48,306 nucleotides of DNA from Mycobacterium sp. 852002-51961_SCH5331710 (GTDB taxonomy: Bacteria; Actinomycetota; Actinomycetes; Mycobacteriales; Mycobacteriaceae): assembly GCF_001665535.1 (NCBI RefSeq), contig NZ_LZSQ01000077.1, positions 1 through 48,306 of the forward strand, read 5' to 3'. The position numbers and the translations under genes are program-made. This document shows, piece by piece, positions 14,602 to 20,810 of this stretch (position 1 is the first letter of the stretch; each line of letters begins with the position of its first letter). The notes beneath the pieces are model-generated. The model had not been told where the DNA came from. It did not search any database and was given only the letters and a program-made list of their open reading frames with translations.

Positions 14602-15240
14602 ATGCCCGCACGGAATGACCGCAGCGCCCGCTGGAACCGGTACTGGGACAAGAAATCCCGCACCTACGACCGCGAGATCGGGTTTTTCGACCGCCACCTG
14701 TTCGGCGACTCCCGCCAGTGGGTCTGCAGCCAAGCCACCGGCGACGTCTTGGAGGTCGCCATCGGCACCGGCCTCAACCTGCCCTTCTACCCCGACACCG
14801 TCAACCTGACCGGGATCGACTGGAGCGAACACATGCTCGAGCTGGCCCGGCAACGCGCCGCTGAGCTGGGCCACCCCGCCACCCTGCAACACGGTGACGC
14901 CCACCAGCTGCGGTTCGACGACGCCAGCTTCGACACTGTGGTGTGCACCTTCGGGCTGTGCGCCATCCCCGACCACACCCAAGCCCTCGCCGAAATGACC
15001 CGAGTGCTGCGCCCCGGCGGCCGGCTCATCCTGGCCGATCACATCCGCAGCAACACCACGCCAGTCCGCGCTGTGCAGCGACTGTTGGAGCTGGTCACCG
15101 TGCCGCTGGGCGGTGAACACTTCCTGCGCCGACCCCTGCAGCACCTGCGCGCGGCGAACAACCTCGACATCGATCGCGTCGAACGGTTCACCCTCGGGCT
15201 GGTCGAACGCGTCGTTGCCCGCAAAACCGCCACCAGCTGA
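14602..15240 (+). CDS. Class I SAM-dependent methyltransferase (UbiE-like, copy 2)
   Basis: A 212-residue methyltransferase. It begins ARWNRYWDKKSRTYDREIGF, has motif I VLEVAIGTGLNLPFY, an acidic loop GIDWSEHMLELA, motif II FDTVVCTFGLCAIPD and post-motif VLRPGGRLILADH. It resembles the small quinone/phospholipid methyltransferase group. It follows the second membrane methyltransferase by 20 bp, repeating the membrane-plus-soluble methyltransferase pairing seen earlier in the operon. Substrate not known. Confidence 0.82.
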   Translation: MPARNDRSARWNRYWDKKSRTYDREIGFFDRHLFGDSRQWVCSQATGDVLEVAIGTGLNLPFYPDTVNLTGIDWSEHMLELARQRAAELGHPATLQHGDAHQLRFDDASFDTVVCTFGLCAIPDHTQALAEMTRVLRPGGRLILADHIRSNTTPVRAVQRLLELVTVPLGGEHFLRRPLQHLRAANNLDIDRVERFTLGLVERVVARKTATS

Positions 15241-15294
15241 CGCACACGGCGGCGGTGTGTTCGAGCCAGGACACTCTCACGAAAGAAGCCGCAC

Positions 15295-15858
15295 ATGACC
15301 GACATACCTCGACGTGGCGCACTGACCATCCTCGGCGCAGCCGGGGCCGTGGCCGCCTTGGCATATGTGTTGCGCACGACCACCATTCGGATGCCCACCG
15401 GCCGAGCCGACGGACCCGGCATGATGGGCGGAGTCTCAGGCACCGACATGGACCGCTACATGACCATGTTCGCCCGCCACACCGAACTGCGACGCACCGT
15501 CGAGAACATCCCGGGCGGGATCCGCACCACCACCGAATCCGACGCCCCCGACCTCGTCGCCCAACTGCATGCCCACGTGTCCTCCATGTATGACCACCTC
15601 AGCCAAGGCGCCGAGGTGACCTGCATGAGCGCCAGCCTGCCCACCCTGTTCCGCCGAGCCACCGACTACCAACGCCGAATCACCCTGACCCCCAACGGCG
15701 TTGATGTCACAGAAACAGCCACCGATCCCGCCCTCACCGACGCCATCCGCGCCCACGCCGCCGAAGTCACCGGCTTCGTCACCGACGGCATGCCCGCCAT
15801 GATGGGGCCCATGATGGGCGGCGGGATGATGGGCGGTGGCGGAATGATGGGCTCGTAA
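15295..15858 (+). CDS. Tat-exported Met-rich hypothetical protein
   Basis: A 187-residue protein with a twin-arginine signal (IPRRGALTILGAAGAVAALA), a central helical region (about 45-165) containing DMDRYMTMFARHTELRRTVE, and a C-terminal Met/Gly tail made of MMG repeats (PAMMGPMMGGGMMGGGG). A single Cys lies in VTCMSA. Clustered Met-x-x-Met suggests Cu(I)/Ag(I)- or soft-metal-binding outside the cell. It lies 54 bp behind the last methyltransferase gene and is probably the end of the operon. I do not recognise a named family. Confidence 0.75.
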   Translation: MTDIPRRGALTILGAAGAVAALAYVLRTTTIRMPTGRADGPGMMGGVSGTDMDRYMTMFARHTELRRTVENIPGGIRTTTESDAPDLVAQLHAHVSSMYDHLSQGAEVTCMSASLPTLFRRATDYQRRITLTPNGVDVTETATDPALTDAIRAHAAEVTGFVTDGMPAMMGPMMGGGMMGGGGMMGS

Positions 15859-15921
15859 CGGCCCAGCCCAGCCCAGCCCGGCGGGTCAGCCGCCAGGCGC
15901 CGCGGACCGTTTCCGACGCAC

Positions 15922-16348
15922 GGTGCATTTGCCACCGCGACGTTGACCGACCTGCACCCGAGCTCCGATCCCGCACCCGGCTATCCGCTAGCCGGGCGGT
16001 TGTGGGGAGGCCACGGTATCCGTGCGGGCCGTCAACGGCACAGTAACCCCGGTGATCCCCGGCTTCGAGGCGATGGGGACCGATCACCGCAGCTATCCGG
16101 TGTTGTGGCAGCTGGCCAGCCCCGCCGGCATCCCCGCTGCGACGCTCGCCGAGGGCGCCACCGCCACGGGCAAGGTGTATTTCGATGTCACCGGCGCCGA
16201 CCCCGCCGCGGTGATATACACCCGCGGCGGCGCCCGCCCGGCGATGATGTGGTGCGACATGGCGGCCATGGCGCCGATGATGGCGATGCCGATGGACGAC
16301 TGCCCCTGCTGCGGTCCTGACTGCGCATGCTGTGCGGGCAAGCCGTGA
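15922..16348 (+). pseudogene. DUF1942 (MPT63-like) gene remnant, frameshifted, with Cys/Met-rich tail
   Basis: Homology to the mycobacterial secreted DUF1942 family starts in one frame (TLTDLHPSSDPAPGYPLAGRL). It then moves to the next frame (EATVSVRAVNGTVTPVIPG), and the rest runs to 16348 with KVYFDVTGADPAAVIYTRGG. Removing one G from the GGGG run at 16004-16007 would join them. There is no signal peptide upstream, so the 5' end is also missing. The C-terminus is unusual for the family: MMAMPMDD then CPCCGPDCACC, a metal-binding-like tail. A GTG at 16022 could still express a 108-residue fragment. Either a real pseudogene or one base of assembly error plus an unusual start. Confidence 0.65.
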
Positions 16349-16446
16349 GAATAGGCCTTCGCCGCGCCACTCGTGACGGCCCGCCGCGGGGCTATTCACC
16401 ACGGTGACCGCACGCCTCGAAAGCAACCCCGACAGCACCCCTTGGG

Positions 16447-16815
16447 CTACGTGCAGCAGTTCGGGTCGAGCACCACGCACAGGGCTTGCAGGGCTTCGGG
16501 TTTCACCCGGTGAAAAACGTTCATGCCGCGCCGATCGGAGATCACCAGCCCGGCCTTACGCAGCTGCCCGAGGTGATGACTCACGGTGGATTCGGCCAGA
16601 TCGAGCACCGCGGCCAGATGCCCGCTGGTCTCCTCCCCGGGGCGCGAACTGAACAGCAGCGACATGATCTTCACCCGTACCGGGTCGGCCAGCGCCTTCA
16701 GCCGCATCGCCACCTCCAGGGCATCGGCGTCGCTGAGCGGCCCGGCGGCCACCGGGGCGCAGCACACCGGGGCGGACATGTCGATCACGGGCAGCGCTTT
16801 GGGCATGACAACCAT
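16447..16815 (-). CDS. arsR: ArsR-family repressor, As(III)-type (divergent from cadI)
   Basis: A 122-residue winged-helix repressor with recognition region LAESTVSHHLGQLRKAGLV. It has a vicinal Cys18-Cys19 near the N-terminus and Cys113, Cys120 and Cys121 at the C-terminus. N-terminal vicinal Cys residues are used for arsenite binding in the corynebacterial ArsR type, so an As(III) or Cd(II) sensor is likely. It is divergent from the CadI/ArsI gene across a 92-bp region holding two copies of one operator. ATG 16815 is used; ATG 16806 is possible. Confidence 0.82.
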   Translation of the reverse strand: MVVMPKALPVIDMSAPVCCAPVAAGPLSDADALEVAMRLKALADPVRVKIMSLLFSSRPGEETSGHLAAVLDLAESTVSHHLGQLRKAGLVISDRRGMNVFHRVKPEALQALCVVLDPNCCT

Positions 16816-16828
16816 CCTGCCACAATTC

Positions 16829-16885
16829 TTGACATATATCGAAAAGGTGGCATTCTGAGCGGGACGCGTCAGTTCGATATATGTC
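16829..16885. promoter_or_regulatory. Divergent promoter with two inverted ArsR operators
   Basis: gacatatatcgaa (16831-16843) recurs as its exact reverse complement ttcgatatatgtc (16873-16885), a perfect 13-bp inverted pair 29 bp apart. The first copy overlaps a consensus -35 box TTGACA (16829-16834) for cadI, with a -10 candidate cattct at 16851-16856. The second lies near the divergent arsR start region on the other side. One ArsR dimer per copy could shut both promoters. Confidence 0.7.
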
Positions 16886-16907
16886 TTATCCCTAGTGGAG
16901 GTGGATC

Positions 16908-17402
16908 ATGTCCCGTGTTCAGTTAGCGCTCAACGTCGACGATCTCGACGAGGCGATCACGTTCTACACCAAACTGTTTGGCATTTCCCCGGCCAAGGTG
17001 AAGCCCGGTTACGCCAACTTCGCGGTGACCGAGCCGCCGCTGAAGCTGGTGCTGCTGGAAAACCCCGGCAAGGGCGGCACCATCAACCACCTCGGTGTCG
17101 AGGTGGAATCCAGCGACAAGGTGCACGCCGAGATCGCCCGACTGACCGGCGAAGGCCTGTTCACCGACGAGGAGATCGGCACCACCTGTTGTTTTGCCAC
17201 CCAGGACAAGGTCTGGGTCACCGGCCCGGCCGGCGAGAAATGGGAGGTCTACACCGTGCTGGCCGACTCCGAGACGTTCGGCACCAGCCCCCAGCTGCTC
17301 GACGGCGGCGAGGCTGACCAGGGTGGTGACGTCTGCTGCGGCGGCACCGCTGCCGCAGCACAGGCCGAGCCCGAAACGGCCAAGACCACGTCCTGCTGCT
17401 GA
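16908..17402 (+). CDS. cadI: CadI/ArsI family metalloenzyme (VOC fold)
   Basis: A 164-residue vicinal-oxygen-chelate protein of the ArsI/CadI family. ArsI proteins are Fe(II)-dependent dioxygenases that cleave the C-As bond of trivalent organoarsenicals; mycobacterial CadI is cadmium-induced. Putative metal ligands are Gln5, His61 and Glu113; the family's vicinal Cys pair is Cys94-Cys95 (GTTCCFATQDK). The first 125 residues closely follow mycobacterial CadI as I remember it. The tail adds two more pairs, DVCCGG and a terminal SCC. ATG 16908 follows ggaggtgg. Followed by a strong hairpin. Confidence 0.87.
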   Translation: MSRVQLALNVDDLDEAITFYTKLFGISPAKVKPGYANFAVTEPPLKLVLLENPGKGGTINHLGVEVESSDKVHAEIARLTGEGLFTDEEIGTTCCFATQDKVWVTGPAGEKWEVYTVLADSETFGTSPQLLDGGEADQGGDVCCGGTAAAAQAEPETAKTTSCC

Positions 17403-17421
17403 CCCCAACCCCCGGCACCAA

Positions 17422-17450
17422 GGGCCCACCATCGCCATGATGGTGGGCCC
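17422..17450 (+). terminator. Terminator hairpin after cadI
   Basis: gggcccaccatc (17422-17433) pairs perfectly with gatggtgggccc (17439-17450), a 12-bp stem with a 5-nt loop, 20 bp after the cadI stop. No U tract follows, as in many mycobacterial terminators. It isolates cadI from the next arsenic operon. Confidence 0.75.
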
Positions 17451-17471
17451 TCCGCGATCGACCACCCCGAC

Positions 17472-17504
17472 TTGACGATGGATTCGATGAGTATCAATAT
17501 TGAT
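17472..17504 (+). promoter_or_regulatory. arsR-acr3 promoter with palindromic operator, probably leaderless
   Basis: TTGACG (17472-17477) is a -35 candidate; caatat (17495-17500) lies 17 bp later as -10. The perfect palindrome atcaatattgat (17493-17504) covers the -10 box and is an ArsR-type operator. Transcription would begin about at the ATG (17507), with no room for a ribosome site, so a leaderless mRNA is predicted. Confidence 0.6.
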
Positions 17505-17506
17505 GT

Positions 17507-17884
17507 ATGTCGAAATCATCGGTTCAGGTCGACGAGACGTGCTGCCCACCCGGGGCCCTGCTGCGCGAACCCCTCACAGCAGCTGAGTCCATCGATATGG
17601 CGGTCAAGCTCAAAGCCCTGGCCGATCCGGTGCGGCTGCAGCTGTTTTCGGCGATCGCCAGCCACGCCGGCGGCGAGGCCTGCGTCTGCGACATCTCGGT
17701 CGGGGTGGAGGTCTCCCAGCCCACGGTGAGCCATCACCTCAAAGTCCTGCGCGACGCCGGCCTGCTGACATCTGAGCGTCGAGCGTCGTGGGTGTATTAC
17801 GCGGTGGTGCCCGATGCGCTGGCCAGCCTGACCGTCCTGCTGGGCGCGACCTCCGTCGACACGGTGGCGGGGGTGCCGGCATGA
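17507..17884 (+). CDS. arsR: ArsR-family arsenite repressor of the acr3 operon
   Basis: A 125-residue repressor. The DNA-binding region VSQPTVSHHLKVLRDAGLL is preceded by Cys59-Val-Cys61-Asp, the CVCD motif of classical arsenite sensors; Cys12-Cys13 near the N-terminus could add ligands. Its stop overlaps the acr3 start (ATGA, 17881-17884), so repressor and pump are coupled. It is the third ArsR-type protein in the element, and its Cys arrangement differs from both others, which argues for separate regulatory circuits. Confidence 0.87.
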   Translation: MSKSSVQVDETCCPPGALLREPLTAAESIDMAVKLKALADPVRLQLFSAIASHAGGEACVCDISVGVEVSQPTVSHHLKVLRDAGLLTSERRASWVYYAVVPDALASLTVLLGATSVDTVAGVPA

Positions 17885-18987
17885 CCGACACCACCACCGC
17901 GCCGCCGGTCGTGGGCAAGCTCTCCACCCTGGATCGGTTCCTGCCGGTCTGGATCGGCGCGGCCATGATCGCCGGGCTGCTGCTGGGGCGCTGGATCCCC
18001 GGCCTGAACACCGCGCTGGAAAACGTTGCGATCGACGGCATTTCACTGCCCATCGCGCTCGGGTTGTTGATCATGATGTATCCAGTGCTGGCTAAAGTCC
18101 GCTACGACCGCCTCGACACCGCCACCGGCGACCGCAAACTGCTGCTCTCCTCACTGGTGTTGAACTGGGTGCTCGGCCCGGCGTTGATGTTCGCCCTGGC
18201 CTGGCTGCTGCTACCGGATCTGCCCGAGTACCGCACCGGCCTGATCATCGTCGGGTTGGCCCGCTGCATCGCCATGGTCATCATCTGGAACGACCTGGCC
18301 TGCGGGGACCGTGAAGCCGCCGCCGTCCTGGTCGCCTTGAACTCGATCTTCCAGGTCATCATGTTCGCCGTGCTGGGCTGGTTCTACCTCTCCGTGCTGC
18401 CCGGCTGGCTCGGCCTGGAGCAGACCACCATCGACACGTCGCCGTGGCAGATCGCCAAATCCGTGCTCATCTTCCTCGGCATCCCACTGGCCGCCGGCTA
18501 CCTCTCGCGGCGCATCGGCGAACGCACTAAGGGCCGCGACTGGTATGAGTCGAAGTTCTTGCCGCGGATCGGGCCGTGGGCGCTCTACGGGCTGCTGTTC
18601 ACCATCGTGATTCTCTTTGCCCTGCAAGGTGATCAGATCACCAACCGGCCTTTGGACGTGGCCCGCATCGCGCTACCGCTACTGGCGTATTTCGCCATCA
18701 TGTGGGGCGGCGGTTACCTCCTCGGCACGCTGCTGGATCTCGGCTACGAGCGGACCACCACGTTGGCGTTCACCGCGGCGGGCAACAACTTCGAACTCGC
18801 CATCGCCGTGGCGATCGCCACCTACGGCGCCACCTCCGGACAAGCCCTGGCCGGGGTCGTCGGGCCGCTCATCGAAGTCCCGGTACTGGTCGCCCTGGTC
18901 TATGTCTCACTAGCCCTGCGGAAACGGTTCCACCATCACACCTCCCAACACCTGCCCACCACCGGCTCGACGACGAGAACGGAATGA
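17881..18987 (+). CDS. acr3: ACR3-family arsenite efflux transporter
   Basis: A 368-residue, about ten-helix membrane exporter of As(OH)3. Family key residues are present: Cys129 in helix 4 (GLARCIAMVIIWNDLACGD) and Glu332 in helix 9 (GPLIEVPVLVAL); the conserved AGNNFELAIAVAIA is at about 300. Unlike the M. tuberculosis fusion protein, no ArsC domain is attached; the reductases are separate genes downstream. Coupled to arsR by a 4-nt overlap. Confidence 0.93.
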   Translation: MTDTTTAPPVVGKLSTLDRFLPVWIGAAMIAGLLLGRWIPGLNTALENVAIDGISLPIALGLLIMMYPVLAKVRYDRLDTATGDRKLLLSSLVLNWVLGPALMFALAWLLLPDLPEYRTGLIIVGLARCIAMVIIWNDLACGDREAAAVLVALNSIFQVIMFAVLGWFYLSVLPGWLGLEQTTIDTSPWQIAKSVLIFLGIPLAAGYLSRRIGERTKGRDWYESKFLPRIGPWALYGLLFTIVILFALQGDQITNRPLDVARIALPLLAYFAIMWGGGYLLGTLLDLGYERTTTLAFTAAGNNFELAIAVAIATYGATSGQALAGVVGPLIEVPVLVALVYVSLALRKRFHHHTSQHLPTTGSTTRTE

Positions 18988-18993
18988 TCGACC

Positions 18994-19662
18994 ATGACCG
19001 ACAGCCCCGTGACCCATCAGCTACGCGGTGACCTTTCCATCGACCAACAACTCGCGCTGAAATCCGCCGCCACCCGGCTGGAATCTGAGTTCGCCGACAC
19101 GTTCGGCACCGAAACCATCGAACGGTTTCTCTGCTCCTCATATGACCAATTCGCCAGCCGCGCCACCATTCCCAACTTCCTGCCCCTGCTGGCCGAACGA
19201 TTCGCCCGCCAGCGCCTCCACGCCCTCGCGAGGGTTGAAGGCCACATCAACGACGGCAAACCGACCGTGCTGTTCCTCTGCACGCACAACGCCGGCCGCT
19301 CCCAAATGGCCCTGGGGTTCTTCACCCACTACGCCGGCGACAAGGCGATCGCCTGGTCGGGCGGGTCCGAACCCGGCAACGAGATCAACCCTGCCGCCAT
19401 CGAAGCCATGCGCGAAGTCGGGATCGACATCACCGGTGAATACCCCAAACCCTGGACCGACGAAATCGTCCAGGCCGCCGATGTCGTCATCACCATGGGC
19501 TGCGGCGACGCCTGCCCGATCTTCCCCGGAAAACGCTACGAGAACTGGGAACTCCCGGATCCCGCCGGCCAAGGCCTCGACGCCGTACGCCCGATCCGCG
19601 ACGACATCGACGAACGCGTCCGCCGACTACTGGCCGACCTGAACGTCCCCATCACCCGATAA
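18994..19662 (+). CDS. arsC: Arsenate reductase ArsC with N-terminal helical domain
   Basis: A 222-residue protein. Residues about 15-80 form the three-helix domain found in actinobacterial ArsC proteins (SYDQFASRATIPNFLPLLAE). Residues 90-215 are a low-molecular-weight phosphatase fold with the P-loop Cys96-THNAG-Arg102-Ser. The MGCGDACP motif supplies further Cys residues, and DPAGQGLDAVRPIRDDI contains the acidic general acid. It reduces As(V) to As(III) for export by Acr3. It follows acr3 by 6 bp. Confidence 0.9.
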   Translation: MTDSPVTHQLRGDLSIDQQLALKSAATRLESEFADTFGTETIERFLCSSYDQFASRATIPNFLPLLAERFARQRLHALARVEGHINDGKPTVLFLCTHNAGRSQMALGFFTHYAGDKAIAWSGGSEPGNEINPAAIEAMREVGIDITGEYPKPWTDEIVQAADVVITMGCGDACPIFPGKRYENWELPDPAGQGLDAVRPIRDDIDERVRRLLADLNVPITR

Positions 19663-19690
19663 CCCCGAAAACACCAGGGACACACCAACT

Positions 19691-20107
19691 ATGGCAGAGA
19701 CATCTGTGTTGTTTGTCTGCGTCAGTAACGCCGGAAAATCAGTCATGGCCGCCGGACTCATGCGCCACCTCTCCGCACCCAACATCCACATCGCCTCGGC
19801 CGGCACGCACGCCAAGACCGCGGTCAACACCCTCTCGGCGCAGGTGCTGGCCGAAGTCGGCGTCGACATCAGCGGCCATCAGCCCACCCAGCTGACCGAC
19901 CAGATGCTCGACGATGCCGACCTGGTCGTCATCGTCGGCAGCCAAGCCCACCTCGACAATCACCCCGGCACCCGCATTCAACGCTGGGATACCGACGAAC
20001 CCTCCCTACGCGGCATCGACGGCATCCAGCGCATGCGAATCATCCGCGACGACATCAACACCCGCGTTCAGGCCCTCGCCGACGAGCTCAGCAGTCAATC
20101 GTCCTGA
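19691..20107 (+). CDS. arsC: Mycothiol-type arsenate reductase (CX5K P-loop)
   Basis: A 138-residue single-domain enzyme with the P-loop Cys10-VSNAG-Lys16-Ser. Lys in place of the usual Arg is a hallmark of the corynebacterial ArsC1/ArsC2 group, which uses mycothiol and mycoredoxin. The general-acid loop is in RWDTDEPSLRGIDGIQRMR. It is the last gene of the arsenic operon, 28 bp after the first arsC, and lies 138 bp from the right end of the element. The two reductases probably use different electron donors. Confidence 0.88.
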   Translation: MAETSVLFVCVSNAGKSVMAAGLMRHLSAPNIHIASAGTHAKTAVNTLSAQVLAEVGVDISGHQPTQLTDQMLDDADLVVIVGSQAHLDNHPGTRIQRWDTDEPSLRGIDGIQRMRIIRDDINTRVQALADELSSQSS

Positions 20108-20223
20108 CCGAGAAGCAGCGACGACTCCCACCGCACCAAATCAATCGCGGCAACAACGCTCGGGTCATCCGGATCAACACCGTCATCCACGAGCGCTTGG
20201 CGCTCCTCAGCATCCACACCCAT
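20095..20223 (-). CDS. Small acidic protein at the right end (42 aa)
   Basis: An ATG at 20223 opens a 42-residue acidic frame (contains ERQALVDDGVDPDDPSVVAA and DLVRWESSLLL). The balanced, helix-like composition looks coding. It overlaps the arsC 3' end by 13 nt on the other strand and begins 9 bp after the stop of the truncated nuclease, so nuclease transcription could run into it. No ribosome site is obvious. I do not recognise it; an element accessory factor or an expressed nonsense frame are both possible. Confidence 0.4.
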   Translation of the reverse strand: MGVDAEERQALVDDGVDPDDPSVVAAIDLVRWESSLLLGQDD

Positions 20224-20234
20224 TCAACTTGACT

Positions 20235-20245
20235 AGTGCAGATAA
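20235..20245 (-). repeat. Right terminal inverted repeat of the element
   Basis: agtgcagataa; its reverse complement ttatctgcact matches the left end ttaactgcact at 10 of 11 positions. It abuts the core gtacgg (20246-20251) in the nuclease gene. Confidence 0.75.
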
Positions 20246-20625
20246 GTACGGCCGTAATGGTCGGTGCGGTCTTGCGTGGAATCAGGGACCAGAGCCACTC
20301 GCTGCCCGACCATCGTCGTACGCGCGAACTCCGTTGCCTCAGGCCCCCAGCAGCCGACGGTGTAGCCGGGCTTCTTCGTTTCCGGGGTATCAATCCCGAG
20401 AAGTCGCACGCGGAGCCGGCCCCTGACGTCGTCGCGAATGTCGATGGTGTCACCGTCGACCACGTTCAACACCACAGCCGTTGCGGTGACGGTGTCAGCG
20501 ACCGCCATAGGCGAAGAGAGCACCGCCACGCCCACGCCGGCCGTCGTAGTAGCGACCAGTAGAGCTTGGCCGAAGCAGAGCCCAGCGGCGAACCGACCGA
20601 TGAGTCGCGAAGTTACGACTCGCAT
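20246..20625 (-). pseudogene. N-terminal half of the split thermonuclease
   Basis: From ATG 20625 the minus strand encodes a signal peptide (about 1-42) and the N-terminal SNase half: VLNVVDGDTIDIRD, RVRLLGIDTPETKKPG, CWGPEATEFAR and DRTDHYGRT. The Asp of DGDT, Arg of VRLLGID and Glu of DTPE supply catalytic residues. After GRT the frame enters the element, adds three codons (YLH) and stops at 20233-20235. It therefore lacks the closing helices and the Excalibur domain found at 4704-5118. The start overlaps the upstream Excalibur gene by 13 nt. A secreted fragment may be made, but is unlikely to fold. Confidence 0.88.
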
Positions 20626-20810
20626 GCAATGCCGTCATGGTCGCGGTCGCCGCCATCCCAGTAATCGGGATCGCCCTGCGGAATGTCGTAACGACCGTCG
20701 GCGTGCGCGGCGCTGCAGTTCGCGTACGGCCCATCTGCAAGAGCAGCGGGCGCCAGGCCGATAGCAGGCACCATGACGACGAAAACGGCCACGACGAAGG
20801 TCTTGATCAT
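20613..20810 (-). CDS. Secreted Excalibur-domain protein
   Basis: A 65-residue exported protein with a signal peptide (MIKTFVVAVFVVMVPAIGLA) and a single Excalibur calcium-binding domain (YANCSAAHADGRYDIPQGD and DRDHDGIACES), with the paired Cys and DxDxDG motif. ATG 20810 gives a proper signal peptide; a longer GTG/other frame to 20867 does not. Its 3' end overlaps the thermonuclease start, so the two formed an operon before the element split the second gene. Confidence 0.8.
   Translation of the reverse strand: MIKTFVVAVFVVMVPAIGLAPAALADGPYANCSAAHADGRYDIPQGDPDYWDGGDRDHDGIACES

Larger units (their letters stand above)
5119..20245. mobile_element. Tn554-like integrative element carrying Cd/As resistance (15,127 bp)
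   Basis: The boundaries come from three agreeing facts. First, the two halves of one nuclease gene flank it. Second, its ends are inverted: ttaactgcact at 5119-5129 and agtgcagataa at 20235-20245, 10 of 11 matching. Third, gtgcgg (5113-5118) and gtacgg (20246-20251) flank it as near-identical 6-bp cores. Joining the flanks over one core gives an in-frame G-R-T-L-A-Y. The left end carries two overlapping tyrosine recombinase genes, as in Tn554 tnpA-tnpB. Differing 6-bp cores are expected for Tn554-type movement, where one core comes from the donor. The cargo is metal transport, methylation, cyclase-YHS and arsenic genes. No DDE transposase, phage or conjugation genes are present. Confidence 0.88.

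Noticed and set aside
13043..14611. A 522-codon minus-strand open frame across the DsbA and second ICMT-like genes
   Set aside because: Shadow of well-supported plus-strand genes; low-complexity Gly/Arg/Gln composition and no domain.
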